64,000 nt of DNA from an uncultured Clostridia bacterium. Its GTDB lineage: Bacteria; Bacillota; Clostridia; Oscillospirales; Ruminococcaceae. The notes below the pieces were generated by a model. It was not told the origin of the DNA. It saw nothing but the letters and a program-made list of their open reading frames with translations, and did no database searches. The position numbers and the translations under genes are program-made. The stretch is taken from assembly GCA_948473085.1 (NCBI GenBank), contig CAOKWH010000002.1, positions 91,035 through 155,034 of the forward strand. Reading direction: 5' to 3'. Below, one piece after another: positions 33,393-43,483 of this stretch (its first letter is position 1; every line of letters begins with the position of its first letter).

Positions 33393-34829
33393 ATGGCAGA
33401 CCAGAAAAAAATGGTAGAGAGCATTACTTCCATGGATGAAGATTTTGCCCAGTGGTACACCGATGTAGTGAAAAAAGCAGAGTTGGTGGACTATGCACCA
33501 GTACGGGGCTGTATGATTGTGCGGCCATACGGCTGTGCCATTTGGGAGAATATCCAGAAGATTTTGGATGGCATGTTTAAAGCTACCGGGCATGAAAATG
33601 TAATGATGCCGCTGTTCATCCCAGAAAGCCTGCTGCAGAAGGAAAAGGACCATGTGGAGGGCTTTGCCCCGGAGGTTGCCTGGGTAACTCACGGCGGCCA
33701 GGAGCAGCTGGGGGAGCGGCTGTGTGTGCGCCCCACCTCCGAAACCCTGTTTTGCGACCACTTTGCCCATGTGGTGCAGTCCTACCGGGACCTGCCCAAG
33801 CTGTATAACCAGTGGTGCTCGGTGGTGCGGTGGGAAAAGACCACCCGCCCCTTCCTGCGCACCATGGAATTTTGGTGGCAGGAGGGCCACACCCTGCATG
33901 AAACCGCCGAGGAGGCCCGGGCCGAAACCCGGCAGCAGCTGGAGGCCTATGCCGAGCTGTGCGAAAAATACCTGGCTATTCCGGTGGTCCGGGGCCGCAA
34001 GACTGATAAGGAAAAGTTTGCCGGCGCCGCCGAAACCTACACCATCGAGGCCATGATGCACGATGGCAAGGCGCTGCAAAGCGGCACCTCCCACTACTTT
34101 GGCGATGGCTTTGCCAGGGCGTTTGACATCACCTTCCAGGGCCGGGACAACAAGCCCCAGTACCCCCATCAGACCTCCTGGGGGCTGTCCACCCGCATTA
34201 TTGGCGCTATTATCATGACCCACGGGGATAACAACGGCCTGGTGCTGCCCCCGGCAGTGGCGCCCATCCAGGTGGTTATTGTGCCCATTGCCCAGCACAA
34301 GCCCGGCGTTTTGGAGAAGGCGGCAGAGCTGCAGCAGCGCCTGCAGCAGGTGTGCCGGGTAAAGACCGACAGCAGCGATAATTCTTCCGGCTGGAAGTTT
34401 GCCGAATATGAGATGAAGGGTGTGCCCCTGCGTCTGGAAATCGGCCCCAAGGATATGGAGAAAAACCAGTGCGTGCTGGTGCGCCGGGATAACCGGGAAA
34501 AAATTGTGGTAAGCCTGGACGAACTGGAGGAACAGATTCCCCAACTGCTGCAGGCGGTGCACAATGGCCTGTATGAAAAGGCGCTGCAGAACCGGCAGAA
34601 CCGCACCTTCACCGCCACCACCTTTGAGGAGATGAAGCGGCTGGCCAGTGAGGAGAGCGGCTTTGTGGAAACCATGTGGTGCGGCGATTTGGCCTGCGAA
34701 ATGCGGGTGAAGGAGGAAGCCGGCCTGACCTCCCGCTGTATGCCCGATGAGCAAAAGCAGATTGGCGATGTCTGCCCCATCTGCGGCAAGCCTGCCAAGA
34801 CCAGTATTATCTGGGGCAAGGCGTACTAA
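33393..34829 (+). CDS. proS: Proline--tRNA ligase, archaeal/eukaryotic-like type
   Basis: A 478-aa class II synthetase that charges tRNA-Pro. Motif 2 is in [10 protein letters not shown]...[23 protein letters not shown], and motif 3 with the Pro site in GTSHYFG and [22 protein letters not shown]. The C terminus has the extra zinc-type domain ending WGKAY, and there is no YbaK-like insertion. This is the shorter archaeal-like form common in Clostridia. The anticodon-binding domain covers about 285-385. It is a monocistron with consensus promoter and strong terminator. Confidence 0.95.
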   Translation: MADQKKMVESITSMDEDFAQWYTDVVKKAELVDYAPVRGCMIVRPYGCAIWENIQKILDGMFKATGHENVMMPLFIPESLLQKEKDHVEGFAPEVAWVTHGGQEQLGERLCVRPTSETLFCDHFAHVVQSYRDLPKLYNQWCSVVRWEKTTRPFLRTMEFWWQEGHTLHETAEEARAETRQQLEAYAELCEKYLAIPVVRGRKTDKEKFAGAAETYTIEAMMHDGKALQSGTSHYFGDGFARAFDITFQGRDNKPQYPHQTSWGLSTRIIGAIIMTHGDNNGLVLPPAVAPIQVVIVPIAQHKPGVLEKAAELQQRLQQVCRVKTDSSDNSSGWKFAEYEMKGVPLRLEIGPKDMEKNQCVLVRRDNREKIVVSLDELEEQIPQLLQAVHNGLYEKALQNRQNRTFTATTFEEMKRLASEESGFVETMWCGDLACEMRVKEEAGLTSRCMPDEQKQIGDVCPICGKPAKTSIIWGKAY

Positions 34830-34840
34830 TAGACAGAATA

Positions 34841-34866
34841 AAAAAGCCCCTGTTGCAGGGGCTTTT
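34841..34866. terminator. Terminator after proS
   Basis: AAAAAGCCCC and GGGGCTTTTT form a perfect 10-bp stem, usable from both strands; the minus-strand small gene ends at 34876. Confidence 0.9.
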
Positions 34867-34875
34867 TGCTTTGTT

Positions 34876-35079
34876 TCAGCGGTGCCTGTCCCGGTAAGTG
34901 CGCCAGGCCAGCCAGGCAACAAAGTCTATATGGGCCAGGATGGTAATAAACAGGGTGGGTGCATAATAGGGGCCTTTGTAGAATGCGATATTGACACACC
35001 GTTCTGATATGTAGGGCAGAACTATACCGAAAAGAATAAGGGCACTACTGAAATAGGAAATACCGTTCAATTCCTCCAT
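34876..35079 (-). CDS. Small membrane protein, unknown
   Basis: A 67-aa protein with two predicted membrane segments (SYFSSALILFGIVLPYI and APTLFITILAHIDFVAWLAW) and a basic C terminus (RTYRDRHR). It lies 11 bp downstream of the secreted-protein gene on the same strand and runs up to a bidirectional terminator, so an operon is likely. The RBS is GGGAAGG. No family is recognised; it could also be a chance ORF, but position and hydrophobicity favour a gene. Confidence 0.5.
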   Translation of the reverse strand: MEELNGISYFSSALILFGIVLPYISERCVNIAFYKGPYYAPTLFITILAHIDFVAWLAWRTYRDRHR

Positions 35080-35090
35080 CCGACCTTCCC

Positions 35091-35714
35091 CTATTCTTCC
35101 AGGGCGGCGGAATAGTAATTGCCGGAATCGGATACAGTGCAGACAGTGTTGCTTTCGCCTGAAAGGATGGCTTTAGCGTCTAAAGAATCGCCAATACCGG
35201 CTGTTTTGGTTGGTTCCCAGGTGGTTTTGCCATTTTTATAGAGGGTTCCCCTGAAATCATAATAGAATGCCCCGCCATGATAGAGTTCCATAAAAATTTC
35301 CCCGGAAAAAGCACAGTTTTCTGTAAGGATGTGGGGGTTTTGCAGTGAAACAATTTTGTTGGGGGAGGAACAGCCTGCGCTGTATTCCAGCTCCGCCCAT
35401 ACGGCGGGCTGTAATTGATACTGCCTTTTGTAAGTGAAGATGTCCAGCTTAAACAGCGCGTACCGGATAGAGGTGCTTTCGGTTCCTGCTGGGTGTTCAC
35501 CCATTAAGTTTTCCGGTGTGAAGCCGTTCCTTGCAAGGGAGAGAAGCATTTCATTATAAGAGCAGGTATCTTCAAATAGAATACCTTCCCACCCCTGGGT
35601 GCTATGCCATTTCGGGTTCTCTATTTTATCAGGGGAGGGGTTTGCGGAGGGGGTGGAGCAGGGTCCTATACAAAAAGCGGCAGCCAGTGCGAATGTTATA
35701 ACATTTTTAAGCAT
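35091..35714 (-). CDS. Secreted protein, unknown function
   Basis: A 207-aa protein with a signal-like N terminus (LKNVITFALAAAFCIGPCSTPS) that could be a lipobox, although Pro precedes the Cys. The mature part has EDTCSYNEMLLSLARNGFTPENLMG and several cysteines. The RBS AAGGAGGG favours the second ATG at 35714. The gene is more AT-rich than most neighbours. No family was recognised. It shares an operon with the small membrane protein downstream. Confidence 0.55.
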   Translation of the reverse strand: MLKNVITFALAAAFCIGPCSTPSANPSPDKIENPKWHSTQGWEGILFEDTCSYNEMLLSLARNGFTPENLMGEHPAGTESTSIRYALFKLDIFTYKRQYQLQPAVWAELEYSAGCSSPNKIVSLQNPHILTENCAFSGEIFMELYHGGAFYYDFRGTLYKNGKTTWEPTKTAGIGDSLDAKAILSGESNTVCTVSDSGNYYSAALEE

Positions 35715-36197
35715 CATAACCCTCCTTTATCTCTGTCGGGTGTTCTATCTGCCAAAATCATTCCTATATTCAACATAGCATAATTTTTGCGCCAAAGCTA
35801 TGCGCAAAATAGATGAAAAATGGTACAAATCCTTTGTATATCAGTTTGCCCTAAATCTGGTACAGCAGCATTTTGCAAAATGCGGATGGAAAACAGCTAT
35901 TTTATATATAAAGTAAGGCCGCCCTGCTGCTTCTTACAGATACTGAAAGCAGCAACAGGATAGAAAGGATAGTAAAAAGGCTGAAGATGGCCTGGTTTCT
36001 TCCCTATCTCTGCTGGCCAAAGGCGTAAAACCTCCCTTTTCCATATAAATGGAAGGGGGGTTCGGCTCAGAACCAGGCGCTGCCTGCCGGCTTAACAATC
36101 TTGAAGGAACAAGCAGGTGGATTCTCCTACCCTTTTCTGGCTGTACAAAGATAGCGGGGGTTCTGATGTGGGTTATTAGCCTTTTTCATACCCCAGA
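35715..36197. other. Intergenic region with one hairpin
   Basis: About 480 bp without a gene. A stem-loop (CCTCCCTTttCCAT...ATGGaAGGGgGG) lies near 36031-36060. The rest shows nothing recognisable. Confidence 0.5.
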
Positions 36198-36234
36198 TTG
36201 TCCCACAGCCCCATCTGTGCTATAATGGGGACAA
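36198..36234 (+). promoter_or_regulatory. Promoter flanked by an inverted repeat
   Basis: TTGTCC and TATAAT have a 17-base spacer. TTGTCCC at the -35 and GGGACAA downstream of the -10 (36228-36234) are exact inverted repeats, as for a repressor operator. It drives the 136-aa unknown gene. Confidence 0.7.
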
Positions 36235-36260
36235 CAATTTATCGGGAAAGGGTGCAATTT

Positions 36261-36671
36261 ATGGGAAAGGATACTGTACGGGTTGCAGATGTGGAAACAG
36301 CAGGTGGGGAAAAAGCCAGCGGAATTACCTTGGGGGGAACCGAGGGCTATATCTCCCGTGTCGCAAATGGGCAGGAGGACTTTGTTATTTTCAATACCCA
36401 TGATGGCTTTTTACAGTTCTATGGGGTTGGGAACCAGTTTATCTGTGAGGCCTGGTTCAATTCGGATGGGCGTCGGGCGTATGGGATCATCAACCCCAAC
36501 TGCACCAATGCCGAACGCGTAGACCTGGTAACACCATACGGCCAGTTTACGCCCAGGGGAAAGGATATCCTTTCGCTGGTGCAGCTGAAAACAGCTGTGC
36601 AGGAGTATTTCCTCAATGTTCATGAAGCAGACTTTCTTGCAAAGATCCCGCATGAGGATTTGGATATGTAA
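36261..36671 (+). CDS. Conserved-looking protein of unknown function
   Basis: A 136-aa soluble protein. It reads VIFNTHDGFLQFYGVGNQFICEAWFNSDG, then INPNCTNAERVDLVTPYGQFTPRGKDILSL and a C-terminal acidic helix. The pattern of short beta strands looks like an accessory or immunity-type domain, but no family is recognised. ATG 36261 behind GGGAAAGGG is preferred because the ORF-track start at 36198 lies in the promoter. It has its own promoter with a candidate operator. Confidence 0.6.
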   Translation: MGKDTVRVADVETAGGEKASGITLGGTEGYISRVANGQEDFVIFNTHDGFLQFYGVGNQFICEAWFNSDGRRAYGIINPNCTNAERVDLVTPYGQFTPRGKDILSLVQLKTAVQEYFLNVHEADFLAKIPHEDLDM

Positions 36672-36722
36672 TGCCGCAGGGGTTAAGCAGGCGGTGCAGA
36701 AAGCACAGAACCGGCAATAAAG

Positions 36723-36753
36723 AAAAAAAGGGGCTGTCCAGCGGGCAGCCTCT
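36723..36753 (-). terminator. Terminator of the DUF3795-like gene
   Basis: On the minus strand GAGGCTG and CAGCCCC pair and are followed by a run of eight T. Confidence 0.75.
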
Positions 36754-36761
36754 TTTCGGTT

Positions 36762-37202
36762 TTATATCTGTTTCCAGCGCAGAAAAGCCACCAGTTCCGG
36801 TTCCGCCCCCTGGTCGCCATATTCGGCCACCAGCAGGTACTGTTCGTCGGCCACAATACCGTAGCAGCGGTCGCTTCCCGTTTTGTGCAGCTGATTGCCC
36901 AGATAAATTTGGTCATCCGCCCAGAAGCGGACAGCCTCCCCGCTGGGCAGAGGATAGGGCAGGTTGACAAACGAGCCTTTCAGCGCCACAAGGTCGGTGA
37001 CCGGTTCCATATCCGGGATGGCCAGGCTGTTCAGGGCGGCCAGAATATTTTGCTTTAGCTCCATTAGGGTGCCGTTTTGGCAGTGCCGGGCTACCAGACA
37101 GGGAACGCCAAAGGGCCTCCCGCCGGTTGGGGCGCAGCCCTGGCAGCTTTCTTTCCATGGACAGGCAGAGCAGTCGGCCCCGCAGATACTGCAATTTGTC
37201 AT
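36762..37202 (-). CDS. Cysteine-rich DUF3795-like protein
   Basis: A 146-aa protein. The N-terminal CSICGADCSACPWKESCQGC plus CLVARHC is the cysteine pattern of DUF3795-type proteins, probably a metal site. The C-terminal half (about 65-146) is an alpha/beta region with ADDQIYLGNQL and EYGDQGAEPELVAFLRW. The function of the family is not established. ATG 37202 has GGAAGGGGAG upstream. It follows the MFS gene by 24 bp on the same strand, so co-transcription is likely. Confidence 0.7.
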   Translation of the reverse strand: MTNCSICGADCSACPWKESCQGCAPTGGRPFGVPCLVARHCQNGTLMELKQNILAALNSLAIPDMEPVTDLVALKGSFVNLPYPLPSGEAVRFWADDQIYLGNQLHKTGSDRCYGIVADEQYLLVAEYGDQGAEPELVAFLRWKQI

Positions 37203-37226
37203 ACAGTCTCCCCTTCCTTGATACAG

Positions 37227-38429
37227 TCACTGGGCGGTGCGGGCAGGACGATGGTCATACTGCCGCTTGTTGCGGATACTGAGCAGGGCGGCAATTAGAT
37301 AGGAGGCCGCTGCCAGCATAAAGGGATACAGGGGGTTCAGGCCATAGGCCGCCGCTGCAATCAGCGGGCCAAAGGTACGCCCCAGCGAGAAAAAGGCGTT
37401 GAACAGGCCGGAGATGGTGCCGGTTTCGGACTTGTCCTCGTCCTTCATCATCATCACCTGCAGGATAGGCAGCGTGATGGCGTTGCAGGTGTAGTAGAGC
37501 AGCGCCGCGCCCAAAAAGGCGGGAATGGTGCCGCTGACCATAAGCATGGCGGCAATGGACACCGAGCACAGCCCCAGAATAACAGTGATGGAGCGGCGCA
37601 CATTGGTGTGATTGTTAATCCAAATGTTGATGGTGGAGTTGGCAATAATGGCTATTACGCCAATAACCGCCTTAAAGTAGCCGTTATAGGAGGTGGGGAA
37701 GCCAAACTGATCCCGCAGGAAGTAGCCAAAGTAGTTGTCATAGCTCATCATGGCAAAGCCGAAGCAGAACACCACCGCCAGATAAACAGCCATAGCGGCG
37801 TCCACCCGCTTCATTGAGGCGGTCATGGAGGTGACAGGGTTGATTTTGGCAAAGTCGATTTTTTCGTTGGAGAGGGTGCGCCCGGGGGCGTCCTTCAGTA
37901 CAAAGGGGGTAATCAGGCCCAGCGCAGCGGCAGAGCCAATCTGGGCATAGAATACCAGCATCAGGCTGTAATCCCCCATAATGCCGCCGATGAGGTAGCC
38001 AATGCAGGTGCCCACCGACTGGAGCATGGCAAAGATAGCCAGGTACTGCCCCCGGTTCTGCTCGGTGCTGACACTAATCAGGTAGGAGAGGGCGTTTACA
38101 GACAGGGCGCCATTGAGCAGCCCGCTGATAATGCGGGCAAACAGCAGCATGGGCACGCCCCGGGCCATGGAAAAGAAGCACTGCCCCAGCGCGTAGCCGA
38201 AAAAGCCGAAGGCCATCAGCGCGGGATAGGGCCTGCGGTCCCCCATCTTGCCCCAGAACGGGCTGGCAAAGAAGGAGCAGAGGCTCATCACCGAAAAGGC
38301 CACGCCATTGATATAGGAGGGGGCCGCTATCATCTGCAAAAACGCAGGTGTGATGGAATGTACAAAGTTGGATACAATGGTGAAACCAAAGTAGATAATA
38401 AAAAATTTCAGGACCGATTTATCTTTCAT
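37227..38429 (-). CDS. Major facilitator superfamily transporter
   Basis: A 400-aa protein with twelve predicted membrane helices. The MFS loop 2-3 motif is present as FFASPFWGKMGDRRPYPAL, with ARIISGLLNGAL in helix 4 and MGDYSLMLVFYAQIGSAAA in helix 5-6. It resembles multidrug-efflux-type MFS proteins, but substrate cannot be assigned. The start is ATG 38429 with GGAGG. Expression is from a consensus promoter with a ~135-nt structured leader. Confidence 0.88.
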   Translation of the reverse strand: MKDKSVLKFFIIYFGFTIVSNFVHSITPAFLQMIAAPSYINGVAFSVMSLCSFFASPFWGKMGDRRPYPALMAFGFFGYALGQCFFSMARGVPMLLFARIISGLLNGALSVNALSYLISVSTEQNRGQYLAIFAMLQSVGTCIGYLIGGIMGDYSLMLVFYAQIGSAAALGLITPFVLKDAPGRTLSNEKIDFAKINPVTSMTASMKRVDAAMAVYLAVVFCFGFAMMSYDNYFGYFLRDQFGFPTSYNGYFKAVIGVIAIIANSTINIWINNHTNVRRSITVILGLCSVSIAAMLMVSGTIPAFLGAALLYYTCNAITLPILQVMMMKDEDKSETGTISGLFNAFFSLGRTFGPLIAAAAYGLNPLYPFMLAAASYLIAALLSIRNKRQYDHRPARTAQ

Positions 38430-38470
38430 GCTTGCAGCCTCCGCCTGTTGTTCTGTTTATCCGCTCCCCT

Positions 38471-38493
38471 CCCGCCTGCCAAAGACAGGCGGG
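38471..38493 (-). other. Leader hairpin of the MFS transcript
   Basis: CCCGCCTG and CAGGCGGG pair around a 7-base loop in the untranslated leader, about 45 bases before the MFS start. No T run follows, so it is not a simple terminator. Confidence 0.55.
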
Positions 38494-38571
38494 AACAGGT
38501 TCCTTTTTCTGTATAAGCCCTTGCAGCCTGTCCCATACTTTATTATAATAGGGGCAGGCCGCACTTTATAT

Positions 38572-38600
38572 AGTATAGTAGCCGGCGGCGGGGCTGTCAA
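38572..38600 (-). promoter_or_regulatory. Promoter of the MFS operon
   Basis: TTGACA and TATACT on the minus strand with a 17-base spacer. Bases 38601-38887 between this and the ribosomal promoter contain no recognisable gene. Confidence 0.85.
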
Positions 38601-38887
38601 TGAAAACTTTTACAGTGCCCCAAAACTGCACCATGACCTGCACAATACGCCGTTTTGCTTTGGTTTTGCGCAGGAAACAATGCAAGCAGCCCCTGTAAAA
38701 CCGAATTTGGGCCTTGACAGAGAGTGCCGGAGGCCGACCAGGCAGCCGGCGGCTCCTCAAAAGGCAAAAAGGGAGGGAAAAACAGCCAAAAGCCTTAGGC
38801 AAAACGCACAGTTTTGGCAGTAAAACCTGTCGAAATGTGCGAAAATGTGAAAAAGCGCCCTTTTTAGGCCAAAAATGAAAAAAAGGC

Positions 38888-38919
38888 TTGCAAAGAGCAG
38901 CGGGGCGTGCTATTATAAT
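38888..38919 (+). promoter_or_regulatory. Promoter of the S10 ribosomal operon
   Basis: TTGCAA lies 17 bases before TATTAT and overlaps TATAAT at 38914-38919. It implies a leader of about 315 nt before rpsJ. The leader holds GC-rich stems and a GCGGTTTAACCGGTTTTTT terminator-like element near 39140-39158, possibly a regulatory attenuator. Confidence 0.65.
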
Positions 38920-39239
38920 TGAGCGTGACTGCACAAGATATGCGATGAAGCGGGAGGTGGCCGTGGCAACACGGGGAATTTCCGCCGAGTATGTCCGATT
39001 TTAAACCGGGCGACTTAACTTGAATACTGGATGGAGGATGTTGAGCTGCACAGCGGCACGGCATTTGACAGCAGGGCTGCGCCCCATGGGCGGCAGGCTT
39101 TCACAGATAAGTTCCGGGTAAACAGCGTTTGAAACAAACGGCGGTTTAACCGGTTTTTTCTATGGAAACTGATGAAACGCCCGGCGGGATGTTCAGTGGA
39201 AAAGCGTCGCTGTACAAAATTATTAAGGAGGCGATGAAT

Positions 39240-39551
39240 GTGGCAGTCAAGGAAAAAATCAGAATCAGACTTAAGGGGTACGACCACCGCCTGGTGGATC
39301 TCTCCGCAGAGAAAATTGTAGAAACAGCAAAGAGGACCGGCGCCCGGGTTTCCGGCCCGATTCCGCTGCCTACCGAGCGGGAGATTGTTACCATCCTGCG
39401 TGCTGTGCACAAGTATAAGGACAGCCGCGAGCAGTTTGAGATGAGAACCCACAAGAGGCTCATTGACATCCTGAGACCTTCCAACAAAACGGTGGAAGCC
39501 CTCACCAGTCTGGAGCTCCCTGCCGGTGTAGAGATCGAAATCAAGCTCTAA
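39240..39551 (+). CDS. rpsJ: 30S ribosomal protein S10
   Basis: A 103-aa head protein of the small subunit, also the NusE antitermination factor. [17 protein letters not shown] and [35 protein letters not shown] are characteristic. The ORF track starts far upstream. AAGGAGG at 39225-39231 is 8 bases from GTG 39240, giving MAVKEKIRI, which matches the usual family N terminus, so GTG is preferred over ATG 39234. First gene of the ribosomal supercluster. Confidence 0.95.
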   Translation: MAVKEKIRIRLKGYDHRLVDLSAEKIVETAKRTGARVSGPIPLPTEREIVTILRAVHKYKDSREQFEMRTHKRLIDILRPSNKTVEALTSLELPAGVEIEIKL

Positions 39552-39633
39552 ATTATTAGGGCGAAGATAGTCGGTGTTCACCGGGTCATGTTGGCGGAAG
39601 TCAACCAATAACCTTAGGAGGTAGGAAAAGAAC

Positions 39634-40266
39634 ATGCAAAAGTACATTATCGGCAAGAAGGTCGGTATGACACAGCTGTTTGATGAAAACGGCAAGTTCA
39701 TCCCGGTTACAGTTATCGAGGCGGGGCCTTGTATCGTAACTCAGAAGAAGACAATCGAAAACGACGGCTACGAAGCTGTGCAGATCGGTTATGGTGAGGT
39801 ATCGGACAAGCGCCTCAACAAGCCTCAGAAGGGCCACTTTGCCAAGGCGGATGTGGCTGCCAAGAAGCACCTGAAGGAGTTTCGTGCAGATAACTGCGGG
39901 GATTTGAATGTAGGCGACCTGATCAAGGCCGATACATTTGCTGCTGGCGATAAGGTGGATGTTTGCGGCATTAGCAAGGGCAAGGGCTACCAGGGCGTTA
40001 TCAAGCGCTTTGGCGCGCACTCCCTCAAGGATACCCACGGTTCCGGCCCTGTGCACAGACATGCCGGTTCCAACGGTTCCACATCGACCCCCAGCCGTGT
40101 ATACAAGGGCAAGATCCTGCCCGGTCACATGGGTTCGGAGCAGGTAACTGTGCAGAACCTGGAAGTAGTAAAAGTAGACGCAGAGCATAACCTGATTGCA
40201 CTCAAGGGCGCCATCCCCGGCCCCAAGGGCGGCATCGTTTATATCAGCGATAGCGTTAAGGCGTAA
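39634..40266 (+). CDS. rplC: 50S ribosomal protein L3
   Basis: A 210-aa protein placed near the peptidyl transferase centre. N-terminal [17 protein letters not shown] and the central loop [19 protein letters not shown] are diagnostic. The 82-bp gap after rpsJ contains its RBS AGGAGG; it is followed by rplD after 17 bp. Confidence 0.97.
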   Translation: MQKYIIGKKVGMTQLFDENGKFIPVTVIEAGPCIVTQKKTIENDGYEAVQIGYGEVSDKRLNKPQKGHFAKADVAAKKHLKEFRADNCGDLNVGDLIKADTFAAGDKVDVCGISKGKGYQGVIKRFGAHSLKDTHGSGPVHRHAGSNGSTSTPSRVYKGKILPGHMGSEQVTVQNLEVVKVDAEHNLIALKGAIPGPKGGIVYISDSVKA

Positions 40267-40283
40267 GGAAGGAGGAATACACA

Positions 40284-40907
40284 ATGCCAAAGGTAACAGT
40301 ATATGATATGGCTGGCAAGAGCGTTGGCGAGATGAACCTTTCGGACGCTGTGTTCGGTATCGAGCCGAATGTTGCAGTAATGCACGCTGCGGTTGTAAAC
40401 TTCCTGGCGAACCAGCGCCAGGGCACCCAGTCCACCCTCACCCGTTCCGAGGTACGCGGCGGCGGCCGTAAGCCCTGGCGGCAGAAGGGCACTGGCCATG
40501 CCAGACAGGGCTCCATCCGTGCCCCCCAGTGGCGGCACGGCGGTATTGCACTGGGCCCCAAGCCCCGTGATTACAGCTACTCCCTCAACCGCAAAGTGAA
40601 GAGATTGGCCATCAAGTCGGCCTTCTCCTCCAAGGTGCTGGACAACGACATTATTGTTGTGGACAACATCGAGGTTGCAGAGTACAGGACAAAAACCGTT
40701 GTCGGGATGCTGGCAGCACTCGGCGCAGGCAAGAAGGCCCTGATTGTAATGCCAGAGAAGAACGAGAAGCTGATTAAGAGCGCCTCCAACATCCCCGGCG
40801 TAAAGACAGCCCTTGTCAATACACTGAACACCTACGACATCCTGAACAGCGATAAGCTGATTATTGCCAAGGATGCAGTAGCCAAGCTTGAGGAGGTGTA
40901 CGCATAA
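40284..40907 (+). CDS. rplD: 50S ribosomal protein L4
   Basis: A 207-aa protein lining the exit tunnel; in some bacteria it also represses its own operon. The tunnel loop [35 protein letters not shown] is intact, the site where macrolide-resistance changes can occur. Its stop overlaps the rplW start by one base (TAATG). Confidence 0.97.
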   Translation: MPKVTVYDMAGKSVGEMNLSDAVFGIEPNVAVMHAAVVNFLANQRQGTQSTLTRSEVRGGGRKPWRQKGTGHARQGSIRAPQWRHGGIALGPKPRDYSYSLNRKVKRLAIKSAFSSKVLDNDIIVVDNIEVAEYRTKTVVGMLAALGAGKKALIVMPEKNEKLIKSASNIPGVKTALVNTLNTYDILNSDKLIIAKDAVAKLEEVYA

Positions 40908-41203
40908 TGAAGGCACCGCAGGATATTATTATCAGACCCATCATCACAGAAAAGAGCATGGCGGGTATTGCAAACAAGAAGTACACCTTCGAGGTAGCAA
41001 ACAGCGCCAATAAAATCGAGATCGCAAAGGCGGTCGAGGCCCTGTTCCCCGGCACCAAGGTTGCCAAGGTGAACACCATGAACTGCGCCGGCAAGGCAAA
41101 GAGAATGGGCATGAACCAGGGGTACAGACCGGACTGGAAGAAGGCCATCGTAACTCTCGCCGAGGGATCCAATGGCATCGAATTCTTCGAGACGATGCTG
41201 TAA
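40907..41203 (+). CDS. rplW: 50S ribosomal protein L23
   Basis: A 98-aa protein at the tunnel exit that docks trigger factor and SRP. The sequence [24 protein letters not shown] and [18 protein letters not shown] fits the family. It is translationally coupled to rplD. Confidence 0.97.
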   Translation: MKAPQDIIIRPIITEKSMAGIANKKYTFEVANSANKIEIAKAVEALFPGTKVAKVNTMNCAGKAKRMGMNQGYRPDWKKAIVTLAEGSNGIEFFETML

Positions 41204-41284
41204 GAGCGCCGGCCCCACAGGGGCGCGGCCGGTATGGGATTGGCTCATAATCCCGCAAAATAATATGAGGAGAGTGAAACCGCA

Positions 41285-42118
41285 ATGGCTATAAAGAAGT
41301 TTAAGCCCACTACCCCCAGCCGTCGGCAGATGACCACGACTGATTACTCCGGGCTTTCCAAGGTTGCTCCCGAGAGAAGCCTTCTTGCTACACTCAAGAA
41401 CAACTCCGGACGCAACAACACTGGCAGAATCACCGTTCGCCACAGAGGCGGCGCAAACCGCAGAAAGTATCGCATTATCGACTTCAAGAGAGATAAGGCC
41501 GGCATTCCCGCCACCGTTCTCACCCTGGAGTACGACCCCAACCGTTCCGCTCACATCGCCCTGATTCAGCACGAGGATGGCGAGAAGAGATATATCATTG
41601 CCCCCAACGGCCTGTCGGTAGGCGACACCGTTGTGTCCGGCGCTGATGCGGACATCAAGCCCGGCAATGCCCTGCCCATGATTAACATCCCGGTGGGTAC
41701 CTTTATCCACAACATCGAGATGTACCCCGGCAAAGGCGCCCAGCTGGCAAGATCCGCCGGCGTTATGGCTCAGCTGATGGCCAAGGAGGGCGCCTACGCC
41801 CTGATCCGGCTTCCTTCCGGCGAGCTTCGCAATGTGCCTGTAGAGTGCATGGCCACCATCGGCCAGGTTGGCAACACCGACCATGAAAATGTAAACTACG
41901 GCAAGGCCGGCCGCAAGAGACACATGGGCTGGCGTCCCACAGTGCGCGGTTCTGTCATGAACCCCAACGACCATCCCCACGGTGGTGGTGAAGGCAAGTC
42001 CCCGGTTGGCCGTCCCGGCCCTGTAACACCTTGGGGCAAGCCTGCACTGGGTTACAAGACCAGAGCAAAGAAGAACCGTTCCGACAAGTACATTGTAAAG
42101 CGTCGTAACGACAAGTAA
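41285..42118 (+). CDS. rplB: 50S ribosomal protein L2
   Basis: A 277-aa protein needed for subunit association and peptidyl transfer. [18 protein letters not shown], the RNA-binding core and the C-terminal [36 protein letters not shown] with the essential His are present. It follows an 81-bp gap containing a GC-rich hairpin (GCCGGCCCCacaGGGGC), the longest gap in the first half of the operon. Confidence 0.97.
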   Translation: MAIKKFKPTTPSRRQMTTTDYSGLSKVAPERSLLATLKNNSGRNNTGRITVRHRGGANRRKYRIIDFKRDKAGIPATVLTLEYDPNRSAHIALIQHEDGEKRYIIAPNGLSVGDTVVSGADADIKPGNALPMINIPVGTFIHNIEMYPGKGAQLARSAGVMAQLMAKEGAYALIRLPSGELRNVPVECMATIGQVGNTDHENVNYGKAGRKRHMGWRPTVRGSVMNPNDHPHGGGEGKSPVGRPGPVTPWGKPALGYKTRAKKNRSDKYIVKRRNDK

Positions 42119-42144
42119 TGCGTGCTGAAAGGAGGCAATAACAA

Positions 42145-42426
42145 ATGGGCAGAAGCATCAAGAAGGGCCCTTTCGTGCAGCCGGTGCTGCTGAAGAGGGT
42201 ACAGGAGATGAATGCCGCAGGTGAGAAGAGAGTTCTCAAAACCTGGAGCAGAGCATCCACAATATTCCCGGAATTTGTTGGGCACACCTTCGCCGTTCAT
42301 GACGGTCGCAAGCACGTTCCCGTATATGTAACCGAGGATATGGTAGGACACAAGCTGGGAGAATTTGCTCCCACCAGAACATACAAGGGCCACGCTGGCT
42401 CGAAGAAGAGTAACACCGGTAAGTAA
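42145..42426 (+). CDS. rpsS: 30S ribosomal protein S19
   Basis: A 93-aa head protein that contacts S13 and the A-site t[50 protein letters not shown] and [11 protein letters not shown] are family signatures. RBS AAGGAGGC. Confidence 0.97.
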   Translation: MGRSIKKGPFVQPVLLKRVQEMNAAGEKRVLKTWSRASTIFPEFVGHTFAVHDGRKHVPVYVTEDMVGHKLGEFAPTRTYKGHAGSKKSNTGK

Positions 42427-42447
42427 TAGCCGAGAGGAGGAGAACAA

Positions 42448-42783
42448 ATGGAAGCAAGGGCTTACCTTAAATATGCCCGTATTGCACCCCGCAAGGTGCA
42501 GATCGTGCTTGACCTGATTCGGAACAAGCCTGTGGACCAGGCCCTGGCCATTCTCAAGCACACACCCAAGGCTGCTTGCGAGCCGCTGGAGAAGCTCCTG
42601 AAGTCGGCTATGGCAAATGCGGAGAACAACCACAACATGGATAAGAACAGCCTGTATGTGTCGGAGTGCTTCGTATGCCCCGGTCCCGTTCTCAAGAGAA
42701 TGCGGCCCCGCGCTCAGGGCAGAGCCTTCAGAGTGCTCAAGAGAACATCCCACATTACTATAGCTCTCAAAGAGAGAGACTAA
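42448..42783 (+). CDS. rplV: 50S ribosomal protein L22
   Basis: A 111-aa protein whose long hairpin lines the exit tunnel. [25 protein letters not shown] and the beta-hairpin [16 protein letters not shown] are typical. Length is normal. 19 bp separate it from rpsC. Confidence 0.97.
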   Translation: MEARAYLKYARIAPRKVQIVLDLIRNKPVDQALAILKHTPKAACEPLEKLLKSAMANAENNHNMDKNSLYVSECFVCPGPVLKRMRPRAQGRAFRVLKRTSHITIALKERD

Positions 42784-42802
42784 CCGGAAGAGGAGGTAAA
42801 CT

Positions 42803-43483
42803 ATGGGTCAGAAAGTAAATCCGCACGGCCTTCGTGTGGGTGTTATTAAGGATTGGGACTCCCGTTGGTTTGCAAGAGACGACGCTTTCGGCGACACTCT
42901 CGTTGAGGACTACAACCTCAGGAAGTTCCTGAAGAAGACACTGTTTGACGCCGGCATTGCCAAGATTGAGATCGAGCGGGACGCCACCAAGGTGCGCATC
43001 CACCTGCACTGCGCCCGCCCCGGTATCGTAATTGGCAAGGGCGGCGCTGAGATAGAGAAGCTGCGCCTGCAGTGCGAGAAACTTATCAACAAAAACCGCG
43101 CCGAAAAGCTGCAGGTGCTGGTAAATGTTGTTGAGGTAAAGCAGCCCGATAAGAACGCCCAGCTGGTGGCAGAGAGCGTTGCAGCCCAGCTGGTGGGCCG
43201 TGTATCCTTCCGCCGCGCCATGAAGCAGGCCATCAGCCGTGCCATGCGCCTGGGTGCAAGAGGTATCAAGGTACAGGTGTCCGGCCGTGTTGGCGGCGCC
43301 GAAATTGCAAGAGTTGAACAATACCATGAGGGCACTATCCCGCTGCAGACCCTGCGTGCCGACATCGACTACGGCTTTGCCGAGGCCGACACCACCTACG
43401 GCAAGATTGGCGTTAAGGTTTGGATCTACGCAGGTGAGGTTCTGCAGGAGAGAAGACCTCGCAAGGAAGGAGGCAATAAGTAA
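42803..43483 (+). CDS. rpsC: 30S ribosomal protein S3
   Basis: A 226-aa protein at the mRNA entry channel. [22 protein letters not shown], the KH-type [13 protein letters not shown] motif and the C-terminal [19 protein letters not shown]-like domain (here [17 protein letters not shown]) are present. The stop overlaps the rplP start by one base. Confidence 0.97.
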   Translation: MGQKVNPHGLRVGVIKDWDSRWFARDDAFGDTLVEDYNLRKFLKKTLFDAGIAKIEIERDATKVRIHLHCARPGIVIGKGGAEIEKLRLQCEKLINKNRAEKLQVLVNVVEVKQPDKNAQLVAESVAAQLVGRVSFRRAMKQAISRAMRLGARGIKVQVSGRVGGAEIARVEQYHEGTIPLQTLRADIDYGFAEADTTYGKIGVKVWIYAGEVLQERRPRKEGGNK

